In this document: piece by piece, positions 1-7,239 of the stretch
Layout of the letters: the number at the start of each line of letters is the position of its first letter
How positions within the stretch are numbered: position 1 is the first letter of the stretch
From: JAMCZU01 sp964479405
Lineage (GTDB): Bacteria; Patescibacteriota; UBA1384; UBA12157; JAENIV01
DNA length: 28,766 bases
Assembly: GCA_964479405.1 (NCBI GenBank)
Contig: CAYZMA010000008.1
Span: 1-28,766, forward strand
Reading direction: 5' to 3'
The notes under the pieces: generated by a model
Told to the model about the DNA's origin: nothing
Databases searched by the model: none
What the model saw: only the letters and a program-made list of their open reading frames with translations
Position numbers and translations under genes: made by a program

Positions 1-1
1 T

Positions 2-337
2 TTAGCCTTTTTTGGTTTAATTTTGTATTATTTTTTATCGGTCTTAACCGTGGTGCCAACATTTTGGTTTATTAGGCTTTGGTCATTGCAAGGTTTAATG
101 AGTAGAATAAATCAAGTGATGCGTTATCCTGTCGGAGTTTTTCCGCCGTTTATTAGAACAATTTTAATGACAGTTTTTCCCATTGTAGCAATTTCCTATT
201 TACCGGTTTATACGCTTTTTAATCCACCAAAAATAGAGTATATTATTTATATCCCCTTAATTACTTTAATTTTTGGTTTAATTACAAGTTCCCTTTGGCG
301 AATTGGCAATAAAAGATATTCAAGCGCATCGAGTTAA
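2..337 (+). CDS. ABC-2 type transporter permease, C-terminal part (5' end outside window)
   Basis: The frame is open to the left edge of the window, so only the last 111 codons are present and the start lies upstream. The visible part has three hydrophobic stretches: around the left edge, around the segment FPPFIRTILMTVFPIVAISY, and a last one before a short basic tail. This fits the C-terminal half of a six-helix ABC-2 permease of the kind paired with ATPases carrying an SLGER signature. The stop is one base before the ATG of the ATPase gene, so the two are almost certainly co-transcribed and form one exporter. The substrate cannot be read from the sequence. Assignment rests mainly on hydrophobicity and the neighbour. 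Confidence 0.7.
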   Translation, partial: LAFFGLILYYFLSVLTVVPTFWFIRLWSLQGLMSRINQVMRYPVGVFPPFIRTILMTVFPIVAISYLPVYTLFNPPKIEYIIYIPLITLIFGLITSSLWRIGNKRYSSASS

Positions 338-338
338 A

Positions 339-1322
339 ATGAGTATAATTACTACCAGTAAAATTACAAAACAATTTACCAAAGTCCAATCCGGCTGGCC
401 GAATTTTTGGTCGCTGAAAAAAGAAACAAAAACTGCGATTGAAGATTTAAATATTGAAATTGAAGAAGGTGAATTGGTGGGGTTTTTGGGTCCTAATGGT
501 GCTGGCAAAACCACTTTTTTAAAAATTCTCGCTGGTATTATGCATCCGACATTTGGTCAAGCCAATATCTTGGGTTTTGTTCCATGGGAAAGAAATTACG
601 AATATCTTCGTCAAATTGCTATTGTAATGGGTCAAAAAAATCAACTTTGGTGGGATTTGCCGGCGATTGATTCGTTCAATATGCTTAAGGAAGTCTATGA
701 AATTTCTGATCAAAAATATCGTCATAATCTTGATAAAATGGTAGAAGTCTTAAATATGAAAGAGTTATTGACGAAAAGACTGCGCAACATGTCGCTAGGC
801 GAAAGAATGAAGTGTGAACTGACAGCTTCGTTTTTACATGATCCAAAAGTCATTTTTTTAGACGAACCGACAATCGGTTTAGATATAGTTTCGGCTAAAT
901 CAATTAGGAATTTTCTAAAAGATATTAATAAAACAAAAAAGTGCACTATGATTTTAACGAGTCATTATATGGGAGATATTGAAGAACTGTGCAAAAGAGT
1001 CATTATTATTAACCATGGCAAAAAGATTTTTGATGGCGCTTTGGAAGAATTAAAAAATCAATATGCGCCGGAAAAAGAAATTGTGGTTTTTCTTGATAGT
1101 TTGGAAGACAAGAAAAAATTTGCTCATTTAAAATTTCCTAAAAAGTTGGTTGAAAATAAAGGGATTTTAAAAGTGGATAAAAAAGATTTAGGCGCGGTTG
1201 TGAGTGAGGTTTTTGATAATTTTAAAATAGAAAATGTTTCAATCGCCGATATTGAAACCGAAGAAGTGATTACAAAAATTTTCTTGAAAACAAAAGCTAA
1301 TCCTGATAAAATACAATCATGA
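339..1322 (+). CDS. ABC transporter ATP-binding protein (ABC-2 exporter type)
   Basis: This 327-residue protein is a complete nucleotide-binding subunit. Walker A is GPNGAGKTT at residues 51-59. The signature motif is the variant MSLGER instead of LSGGQ, followed by Walker B with FLDEPTIGLD and the switch histidine in LTSHYM. The SLGER variant and a C-terminal extension of about 80 residues are typical of ATPases that power drug, lipid or polysaccharide ABC-2 exporters. An in-frame TTG at 303 would add 12 residues, but it lies inside the permease gene; ATG 339, one base after the permease stop, is the better start. The stop TGA overlaps the pheS ATG (ATGA), so pheS is probably read from the same message. 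Confidence 0.92.
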   Translation: MSIITTSKITKQFTKVQSGWPNFWSLKKETKTAIEDLNIEIEEGELVGFLGPNGAGKTTFLKILAGIMHPTFGQANILGFVPWERNYEYLRQIAIVMGQKNQLWWDLPAIDSFNMLKEVYEISDQKYRHNLDKMVEVLNMKELLTKRLRNMSLGERMKCELTASFLHDPKVIFLDEPTIGLDIVSAKSIRNFLKDINKTKKCTMILTSHYMGDIEELCKRVIIINHGKKIFDGALEELKNQYAPEKEIVVFLDSLEDKKKFAHLKFPKKLVENKGILKVDKKDLGAVVSEVFDNFKIENVSIADIETEEVITKIFLKTKANPDKIQS

Positions 1323-2053
1323 TCAAAGGTCATTTACATCCTCTAACTCAAGTTGAAAGAGAATTAGTCAGAATTTTTTCTAAACTCGGTTTTGAAGTGG
1401 TTGAAGGACCGCTAATTGAAAGTGAATGGTATAATTTTGATGCTTTAAATATTGCCAAAGATCACCCCGCTCGCGATATGCAAGACACATTTTCTTTAAA
1501 AAATCTGCCTGACAAGGTTTTACGGACTCACACTTCGGCAGTTCAGGTAGCTTATATGGAAAAACACCAGCCACCTTTTAGAATTGTAGTTCCAGGCGAA
1601 GTTTTTCGCCGTGATGCCCTTGATGCTTCGCACTCGCCGGATTTTTATCAAATTGAAGCTTTAATGGTGGATAAAAATGTAACACTAGCGGACTTAAAAG
1701 GGACTCTGTCTTTATTTATTAAGGAATTTTTCGGAGAAAATACCAAAATTCGTTGGCGACCGGGATATTTCTCTTTTGTAGAGCCAGGGATGGAAGTTGA
1801 TATCAGTTGCACTATTTGTAGTGGCAAAGGTTGTCCAACTTGCAAGAAAACTGGTTGGGTTGAGCTTTTGGGCGCTGGTATGGTCCACCCTAATGTTTTT
1901 AAATCAGCTGGTTACGATCTGGATCCGCCAGCTGGCGGAGTTTCTGGTTTTGCTTTTGGTGTCGGTCTAGACAGATTAGTGATGATGAAATATAATATCT
2001 CTGACATTCGGCTTCTTTATTCGGGCGATTTGCGATTTTTAAAGCAGTTTTAA
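1319..2053 (+). CDS. pheS: Phenylalanyl-tRNA synthetase alpha subunit, short form lacking the N-terminal domain
   Basis: The protein matches the catalytic module of class II PheRS alpha: the family block NFDALNIAKDHPARDMQDTF around motif 2, the Phe-pocket region PDFYQIEAL, the CTICSGKGCPTCKKTGW insertion and motif 3 GVGLDRLVMM near the C-terminus. At 244 residues it is about 90-100 shorter than the usual 330-350. It begins directly at the catalytic domain (HPLTQVERELVRIF), so the N-terminal coiled coil that contacts tRNA(Phe) in the heterotetramer is absent. No in-frame upstream sequence can supply it, because the gene overlaps the ABC ATPase by four bases. pheT is not adjacent. A 16-base palindrome at 1924-1939 encodes extra residues before motif 3. 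Confidence 0.93.
   Translation: MIKGHLHPLTQVERELVRIFSKLGFEVVEGPLIESEWYNFDALNIAKDHPARDMQDTFSLKNLPDKVLRTHTSAVQVAYMEKHQPPFRIVVPGEVFRRDALDASHSPDFYQIEALMVDKNVTLADLKGTLSLFIKEFFGENTKIRWRPGYFSFVEPGMEVDISCTICSGKGCPTCKKTGWVELLGAGMVHPNVFKSAGYDLDPPAGGVSGFAFGVGLDRLVMMKYNISDIRLLYSGDLRFLKQF
1924..1939. repeat. 16-bp perfect palindrome inside pheS
   Basis: The sequence TCCGCCAGCTGGCGGA is its own reverse complement. It encodes the DPPAGG stretch just before the conserved GFAFG of PheS, where family members usually have a shorter turn, so it looks like an in-frame insertion of a mini-palindrome. A near-identical copy lies in rsmI (23919-23934), and related CCGCC-NN-GGCGG hairpins sit inside the larger repeats at 12741-12756 and 13831-13846. 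Confidence 0.7.
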
Positions 2054-2059
2054 ATTTGC

Positions 2060-2089
2060 TTGACATAAAAAAACATTATATAATATAAG
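2060..2089 (+). promoter_or_regulatory. Predicted promoter of the anchored receiver gene
   Basis: A perfect -35 hexamer TTGACA (2060-2065) is followed after 18 bases by TATAAG (2084-2089). A better -10 match, TATAAT at 2079-2084, would leave only 13 bases between boxes, which is too short. The leader to ATG 2106 would be about ten bases and contains the purine-rich GGTAGGGGA, which can serve as ribosome binding site. Confidence 0.6.
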
Positions 2090-2105
2090 TGAAAGGTAGG
2101 GGAAT

Positions 2106-2780
2106 ATGGCAAATATTACCAAGGTTTTAATGGTTGACGATGACAAGATGCTTCTTGATATGTATAAGGAGCGGATCCAGCTAGCTGGTTTTCAGGTGGA
2201 AACCTCAAGCAATGGCGAAGAGTGTCTAGCTAAAATTCATCATGTCAAACCCGATATTGTTCTCTTGGATATTATGATGCCGAAAGTCAATGGCTATGAA
2301 ACTCTAGCTTCAATTAAAAGCGATCCGCAAACCAAAGATATACCGGTAATTATTTTATCAGCCTTGGTTAGAGATATTAACAAAGGTCGAGCAATTGAAG
2401 CTGGTGCCGATGATTATATTATTAAATCGGAAGTCATGCCGGCCGATGTGATTAAAAAAATTGAGAATGTTTTAAGTAAATATCATAAAAAAGTTGTCGC
2501 TACACCAGTTACTGAAGCAGTTGATGTTGAACCCGAAGACAAAAATCCCATTCCGCCAGTTGTGCCACCGGTAGCAACATCATCAACCCCGACCCCGCCA
2601 TCAACCCCTCCACCACCTGCTCCGCCCCAGATTCAATTTGAACCATCGGTGCAAACTGCGACATCTGTGCCATCACTTCGGAAAAAACCTTCGTCTTTGG
2701 TTCTCTTTTTTTTAATTTTAATTGTCTTTTTAATTATTTTAAGTGATATCTTCTTTTATCTGCGTTTTCTCAAAATTTGA
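2106..2780 (+). CDS. Receiver-domain protein with Pro-rich linker and C-terminal membrane anchor
   Basis: Residues 4-125 form a CheY-like receiver domain: the acidic cluster D11-D13, phospho-acceptor D55 in the IVLLDIMMPK motif, the switch Ser85 and the conserved Lys107. There is no DNA-binding or enzymatic output domain. A Pro/Thr-rich linker (about 131-190, with runs such as PPVVPPVATSS and PPSTPPPPAPP) leads to a basic patch (RKK) and one membrane helix at about 198-219, ending in a short tail. The receiver should therefore be tethered to the inner face of the membrane. It sits beside a second, soluble receiver and faces the pilus operon, so a PilG/PilH-like role in pilus control is possible. 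That role is an inference; no histidine kinase is in the window. Confidence 0.88.
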   Translation: MANITKVLMVDDDKMLLDMYKERIQLAGFQVETSSNGEECLAKIHHVKPDIVLLDIMMPKVNGYETLASIKSDPQTKDIPVIILSALVRDINKGRAIEAGADDYIIKSEVMPADVIKKIENVLSKYHKKVVATPVTEAVDVEPEDKNPIPPVVPPVATSSTPTPPSTPPPPAPPQIQFEPSVQTATSVPSLRKKPSSLVLFFLILIVFLIILSDIFFYLRFLKI

Positions 2781-2804
2781 CCGAAAATATTTATGTGATA
2801 CAAT
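2777..2804 (+). promoter_or_regulatory. Predicted promoter of the second receiver gene (extended -10)
   Basis: TTGACC (2777-2782), a 16-base spacer and an extended -10 TGATACAAT (2796-2804). The -35 box overlaps the stop codon of the preceding gene. Transcription would begin near 2811, downstream of ATG 2805, so the start at ATG 2829 is favoured. Confidence 0.5.
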
Positions 2805-2828
2805 ATGGTTGTAACTAGAAAGAATTTT

Positions 2829-3209
2829 ATGGAGCAAACAGGAAAAACAATTTTATTGGTTGATGACGACCTGACACTATTGGAGATGTATGAAGATCGT
2901 CTTAAAGCCGAAGGTTATACAATTATTCAGGCTAAAAATGGTGAAGAAGCTCTTAACAAAGCTCGCGAGGTAAAACCAGCCTTGGTTATTTTAGATGTCA
3001 TGATGCCAAAAGTGAACGGTTTTGACGTACTAAAAAATCTTCGTGGCGATGAAGAATTTAAAAATGTTCCGATTATTATGCTGACCGCCTTAATTCAAGA
3101 TGTTGACCGAGCCCAAGGCAAAAAATTAGGCGCCACTGACTACATTGTTAAATCAGAAACAATGCCTGGTGAAGTCATTGCCAAGATTAAAAAAGCCCTC
3201 GGGGAATAA
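2829..3209 (+). CDS. Stand-alone response-regulator receiver protein (CheY-like)
   Basis: The 126-residue protein is a single receiver domain: acidic D12-D14, phospho-acceptor D56 in LVILDVMMPK, switch Thr86 and conserved Lys108. It is clearly related to the receiver half of its upstream neighbour; both have MMPKVNG after the acceptor and a DYI[IV]KSE[VT]MP segment, which suggests tandem duplication. It lacks the linker and membrane anchor. ATG 2805 would add eight residues but lies directly on the predicted -10 box; ATG 2829 has AGAAAG a few bases upstream. The gene converges with the pilus operon, leaving only three bases to the pilO stop. A twitching or signalling role is possible; the partner kinase is unknown. 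Confidence 0.88.
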   Translation: MEQTGKTILLVDDDLTLLEMYEDRLKAEGYTIIQAKNGEEALNKAREVKPALVILDVMMPKVNGFDVLKNLRGDEEFKNVPIIMLTALIQDVDRAQGKKLGATDYIVKSETMPGEVIAKIKKALGE

Positions 3210-3212
3210 AAA

Positions 3213-3947
3213 CTAGTAGGTCTCAAATGGATTAGTCCTGCCAAAGCCCGATTCACCGGGCAGGTTAATTGGTTGACCGTAGCTTTTGAGGTCTAGGAAT
3301 TTATTTAAAGTTTCTTCGGTAATTTTAATGTTGGCCAAATTTTGTTCTAGGTCAACTTTACTTTTGTAATAAGCCGAACCGGCCAATTGAAAATTAAAAG
3401 AAGGTGCTTTGCCGGCTTCGGTTTTTGCTTGAATGGAAATATTGTTTATTAAAATTAAGCGCGAACTTGTTTCCAGGGCTTTAAGAAAATTTATAAAATC
3501 AACATAGCTACCATTTAAATTTTCAGTAAAATCAACCGTTTTAATTTGCGAAACAGCAGGAGTGCTAGAAGTCGCTGGCGTCGGAGAGGTTGTTGTATCG
3601 GTGGTGGTATCTTTGGGGGTATCTTTTGATTTTTCAATTGATGTTTGTTCAACTTTTAAATTATTTCCTTGCGCCATGGCAGTTAATTCAATAATTAATT
3701 GACCTGATGCTTCTTCTTTAGGAATATATTGTTCGGCAATATCAGCAACTTTGGTTAAGTCTTGATTGCTTTTTAAAGCTTCAAGGACTTGTTTTTTTTC
3801 TTCAACTTTCTTAAGGTTTTCTTTTGTTTGGTTTAAATCTCTCCACGAAACCAAAATTGAAGAAACAACAGGTCTAATTAAAAATATAACAATGCCTAAA
3901 ATTACGAAAAAAGTAATAGCTATAATTAATATTGGTTTGTTTTTCAT
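3213..3947 (-). CDS. pilO: Type IV pilus inner-membrane alignment protein PilO-like
   Basis: This 244-residue protein has one N-terminal membrane helix (about residues 5-29), then a coiled-coil segment (SWRDLNQTKENLKKVEEKKQ), a Thr/Pro/Ser-rich linker and a C-terminal domain with a segment like FTENLNGSYVDFINFLKALE, typical of the PilO/GspM ferredoxin-like fold. PilO pairs with PilN and links PilM to the outer parts of the machine. The start overlaps the stop of pilN, so the two are translationally coupled. The Thr-Ser-Pro linker (about residues 110-130) is longer and more repetitive than in model proteobacterial PilO. It is the last gene of the operon. Confidence 0.85.
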   Translation of the reverse strand: MKNKPILIIAITFFVILGIVIFLIRPVVSSILVSWRDLNQTKENLKKVEEKKQVLEALKSNQDLTKVADIAEQYIPKEEASGQLIIELTAMAQGNNLKVEQTSIEKSKDTPKDTTTDTTTSPTPATSSTPAVSQIKTVDFTENLNGSYVDFINFLKALETSSRLILINNISIQAKTEAGKAPSFNFQLAGSAYYKSKVDLEQNLANIKITEETLNKFLDLKSYGQPINLPGESGFGRTNPFETY

Positions 3948-4516
3948 TGGACTGCCTCGGCTTTATTTTGTTCTAAATCAAATTCTAAAGTGAATTTTAA
4001 TTTTTGATTAGTGGTTGTTTGGTCAGTGGAAAGACTGGAACTTTTAAAAGCCACATTTTTGAAAAACGGGGAAGCTTCTAACTTATCTTTAAATTTAATA
4101 ATTTCTCTTTCGGTGGTGGTGTTGCCGGCAATAATAAAATTAGGCGATTTACTGCTGTTAGCAATCAAACTTTCAAATTGGACATTGGTGGGGGCGCAGT
4201 TACTTAACTCTTGAAGAACTTGAGACCAATAAACATGTTTTTTTTCAATATCTTGGGTTGTTTGCCAACGGTCGTTGATAAATAAAGCCATATCTTGAAG
4301 ATCTTGGTATTGATTAATTTGGTTAGAGTCTTTTTCAATATTATTTTTAGAACTTAAAAGTGTTGTTTCAACAGTGGACTCTAATGAGCGACTAATGATT
4401 CCTAAAATCGCTACAACCAAAACTAGCACCACACAAATACTAACAAGAGAAGCATTTCTTTTGGCCGTGATTCTTTGCATTTTTAATTCCGGGGGTAATA
4501 AATTAATGTTTATCAT
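3944..4516 (-). CDS. pilN: Type IV pilus assembly protein PilN-like
   Basis: The 190-residue protein starts with MININLLPPELK, the hallmark cytoplasmic N-terminus of PilN, whose INLLP motif binds the cytoplasmic ring protein PilM. One membrane helix follows at about residues 24-44, then a coiled coil and a periplasmic-side domain with a CAPTNVQFESL segment, as in the PilN/GspL fold. The ATG is two bases after the pilM stop and the stop overlaps pilO, the standard pilM-pilN-pilO arrangement. No unusual features. Confidence 0.9.
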   Translation of the reverse strand: MININLLPPELKMQRITAKRNASLVSICVVLVLVVAILGIISRSLESTVETTLLSSKNNIEKDSNQINQYQDLQDMALFINDRWQTTQDIEKKHVYWSQVLQELSNCAPTNVQFESLIANSSKSPNFIIAGNTTTEREIIKFKDKLEASPFFKNVAFKSSSLSTDQTTTNQKLKFTLEFDLEQNKAEAVQ

Positions 4517-4517
4517 A

Positions 4518-5444
4518 TCATATTCTTTTTAAGGCTAAACCAATCACAGTCGCATATTTTGGGTTATAAGTTTTTGTTTTAATAATCGGCCAAGTAATTT
4601 CTGTTTTAATTCTTGTGGCATCTTCTAAGGTTTTTCGCAGGCCGTTAGTATTGGCGCCACCGCCAGCCAAGATTATTTTATGAAAAATAGTTGCTTGACC
4701 AATGCGATTTTGATAATACTTTACAAAATGAGTTACTTCAGTAGCAACATTTTTTAAATTTGGTTGAAAATCGTTAGTTAAATCATCTCCACCAACAGAA
4801 ATAGTGGAAGTTAGTTTAACTGTGCCTTGGTCGTAACAGCTAAGACTGGATGTTTTAGCGCCAACATCTAAAATCAAATAAGGTCCCCCGTCATTAGATG
4901 AAATTAAAGCTCTGACATCAGCCACTGGTTTGGTTTCTAAGCTCATTAGCTCTAATCCGGTCATTTTAATGGCTTCAGCAAATGAATCAATAATTATTTT
5001 AGGGGCGGCGACAACTAAAACATCGGTCGTGTTAGTGCCGGGAAGCGCTCCAACGACTTGCCAGTCCATATAAGTTTCACTCGGGGGAATGGGAAAAAAC
5101 TCGCCTGCTTGATAAGGAATATTTTTATTTATTTCTTGGGTGGTCATAGTGGGCAAATCAACCGATTTGGTAAAAACTAAAGATTCCGGCAGAGCCGAAG
5201 AAACAATCCGAGCGGTAATTGGGTGAGGTTGAGCGCTTCGTATGGCGGCGATAATTGCTTCCGAAAGGGCTTTTTTTTCTTTAATCCCTTCTTTACTTAA
5301 AATTTTAGGCGGAATTTGAATTTCAGCCACACCAACAACCTTGGCACCCGGACCGTCGCCACGAAGTTGCATTACTTTTAAAGTTTTATAGCCAATATCT
5401 AAACCCATAATGGGCTTTTTTAATCCTAAAACCGATTCGTACAT
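4518..5444 (-). CDS. pilM: Type IV pilus assembly ATPase-like protein PilM
   Basis: This 308-residue actin/FtsA-fold protein has the phosphate-1 loop GLDIGYKTLKV near residue 15, the DVGAKTSSLS phosphate-2 motif and the adenosine motif LAGGGANTNGL. PilM forms the cytoplasmic ring that binds the PilN tail. The gene follows the PilX-like gene after 32 bases. Unlike its neighbours it has its own extended -10 sequence and a good ribosome binding site (AAGGAGTGGG), so pilMNO may be transcribed separately from the minor pilins. Confidence 0.92.
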   Translation of the reverse strand: MYESVLGLKKPIMGLDIGYKTLKVMQLRGDGPGAKVVGVAEIQIPPKILSKEGIKEKKALSEAIIAAIRSAQPHPITARIVSSALPESLVFTKSVDLPTMTTQEINKNIPYQAGEFFPIPPSETYMDWQVVGALPGTNTTDVLVVAAPKIIIDSFAEAIKMTGLELMSLETKPVADVRALISSNDGGPYLILDVGAKTSSLSCYDQGTVKLTSTISVGGDDLTNDFQPNLKNVATEVTHFVKYYQNRIGQATIFHKIILAGGGANTNGLRKTLEDATRIKTEITWPIIKTKTYNPKYATVIGLALKRI

Positions 5445-5465
5445 CCCACTCCTTTATATGTATTC

Positions 5466-5474
5466 ATTGTATCA
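5466..5474 (-). promoter_or_regulatory. Extended -10 element upstream of pilM
   Basis: On the minus strand this reads TGATACAAT, the same nine bases as in front of the second receiver gene and the cysteine desulfurase gene. It lies between the stop of the PilX-like gene (5477-5479) and the pilM ribosome binding site, giving a leader of about 15 bases. A clear -35 box is not obvious, as is usual for TGN-type promoters. Confidence 0.45.
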
Positions 5475-5476
5475 TA

Positions 5477-6676
5477 CTAGTATTCTTCTTCCCAATGTTT
5501 CAGCTCAATCACCGAGGCATTCGGTGAATTAGTCAAAGTTTCATTCATTACTAAAGGGTCATAATGAATGACAATGGCATCATTATTTAAATAAATATAA
5601 TGGGCAATAATACCTCCTACCAAATCAAGGGTACCGTTGTTAATATGGGTTTCTTGTCCAGTCCAAATTAAACCTGTGCCAGAAAGAATGGCATTGTTAA
5701 GATATAATGTTTTAAGAGTAATGACTCCAGAAGGATTGCTGGCAACTTTATTGATTGTAAGATTGGCATTATTAATACTAATATTACCTGAAGCAGCCAA
5801 AACACCATTCATAGTCAAATTGCCACCAATTGATAAATCTCCTTCCATGTAAGCGACGCCAGTCAAAGCTCCACTGGAAGGGAAAGTTTTATTGCAAGGC
5901 GCAACAGTGCCGTAACATTGATTAGCGCTAATCGCTTGTTGTTTATAACTTGAAAAATCAATCATCGGCGTCGGATTACTGGCAAGTTGATTCGGTTGAA
6001 CAACGCAACCGGGGTTAGTGCTACATTGGGGTGTCAACGGATCGCCGTCGTCCACAATTAAACACTGGCAATTTTTAGTGCCTTGAATATCAATGTCGTT
6101 TCTGGCTTTTATGTCTTTTTCGGCGGTAATTGTTGTGCCATGTTTAGTTGTAATGTCCCAACCGGAAAAAATTCCGCCACCATAAACAATAAAATCTCCT
6201 AACTTGAGTTCAATTGAGGTATCGTCAAGTTCGCTTCCTGCATTTGTAAAAAGAGCCGCGCCAATATCCCAACTGGGCGGTAGAGTTGATTGAGTGATAT
6301 TTTCGGTAATTCGTCGTTGGGCTTGTCTTGTACCCATTTGGTAAAAACCGGTGGCTGTGATCGTGGCTGAATCTTGAACCGGATTTTGAAAGGTGACGGT
6401 GTAAGAACCGTTACCAATAAGGGCTGAACTACGATTTATTGGTGGTATGGCAGTGCCACTCAAAAAAGCATTTCGGGTAGCGGTATCGTACTGAATCTTA
6501 TAAATCGCCTCTTGAACACCGGCTTCGGCTAAAGAAAAAGCGGCTTGAGAGCTTTTATTATTGCGGGCAATGGACAGATCGGCATAAATAACATCGGCGA
6601 AAAGATAAGTAATCGCCATTAAAACCATCATTAGGATCAAGACGGTAATCATAATGTAAGCTGGTTGTTTTTTCAT
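5477..6676 (-). CDS. PilX-like minor pilin with a repetitive C-terminal domain
   Basis: Of 399 residues, the first 35 form a membrane helix preceded by MKKQPAY, followed by SQAAFSLAEAGVQEAIYKI, a signature of PilX-type proteins (the AF.LAEAGV motif after the first helix). There is no canonical G/FTLVE cleavage site, as often in this family. The C-terminal half (about 270-380) has short hydrophobic beta-strand repeats with many Gly, Asn and Leu, such as SIGGNLTMNGVLAASGNIS, resembling a bactofilin-like or beta-helix fold. A Cys-rich segment (about 200-265, six Cys) may form disulfides. The start overlaps the stop of the upstream prepilin gene. A surface-exposed or tip role is inferred. Confidence 0.75.
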   Translation of the reverse strand: MKKQPAYIMITVLILMMVLMAITYLFADVIYADLSIARNNKSSQAAFSLAEAGVQEAIYKIQYDTATRNAFLSGTAIPPINRSSALIGNGSYTVTFQNPVQDSATITATGFYQMGTRQAQRRITENITQSTLPPSWDIGAALFTNAGSELDDTSIELKLGDFIVYGGGIFSGWDITTKHGTTITAEKDIKARNDIDIQGTKNCQCLIVDDGDPLTPQCSTNPGCVVQPNQLASNPTPMIDFSSYKQQAISANQCYGTVAPCNKTFPSSGALTGVAYMEGDLSIGGNLTMNGVLAASGNISINNANLTINKVASNPSGVITLKTLYLNNAILSGTGLIWTGQETHINNGTLDLVGGIIAHYIYLNNDAIVIHYDPLVMNETLTNSPNASVIELKHWEEEY

Positions 6677-7239
6677 ATATTCCTCGCAGTTGTTTTAGTT
6701 TCAAATTGATATGTTTTGGCGCCATTGGTTACTTCAATATAGATTGTCACAATTGATTGATTTAAAGGATCTCTGGTAAATTCTACTTTTTGTATTTCTT
6801 GAGCAACTATTTGGGGGGTGCCTTCGTATTTTTGCAAAGGTCCATTTGGACTGGTGGCAGTTTCCTCCTCCCAAACATCAGGAGTCAGATCAAAATAATA
6901 GTGGTTTAAACGACGGTTAAGATCGGTGCCGGATTGATAATAGTCAATATATTGTATTGGCGTGGTGTTGTGGCCATCTTGAAAGATTATTTCAGCTGAA
7001 GACGGACTGGCAATAATTTCTTTTGTCTGACGAATTTCTCTGGATGTTCGTTCAAGAGCAATTCGGGCATTTTGAGTCAGTTCAGCAATTTCAGTATTAT
7101 TTTTATAAGATTTATAACTTGCTAAATAAACGGCGTAAGAAGCCATAATAATAACGCTTCCCAAAAAAACCACTGTTATAACTTCTACTAATGTAAATCC
7201 TTTATTTTTTATAATTTTAGAATTTTGATATTTAGTCAT
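6673..7239 (-). CDS. Prepilin-like protein with type IV N-methylation site (PilW/PilJ-like)
   Basis: The 188-residue protein carries a class III signal: a basic leader, the cleavage site KG/FTLVEV with Glu at +5, and a hydrophobic helix (VITVVFLGSVIIMASYAVYL). After the helix, NARIALERTSREIRQ is typical of PilW/PilJ-type minor pilins. The C-terminal domain (residues 70-188) has no motif that I recognise. It overlaps the PilX-like gene by four bases and abuts the PilV-like gene, forming the usual minor-pilin set. Confidence 0.85.
   Translation of the reverse strand: MTKYQNSKIIKNKGFTLVEVITVVFLGSVIIMASYAVYLASYKSYKNNTEIAELTQNARIALERTSREIRQTKEIIASPSSAEIIFQDGHNTTPIQYIDYYQSGTDLNRRLNHYYFDLTPDVWEEETATSPNGPLQKYEGTPQIVAQEIQKVEFTRDPLNQSIVTIYIEVTNGAKTYQFETKTTARNI

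Noticed and set aside
303..338. TTG start extending the ABC ATPase by 12 residues
   Set aside because: It overlaps the permease gene and adds residues not typical of the family; ATG 339 is one base after the permease stop.
2079..2084. TATAAT as the -10 box for the first receiver gene
   Set aside because: Only 13 bases from TTGACA, too short for normal promoter geometry; TATAAG at 2084-2089 has an 18-base spacer.
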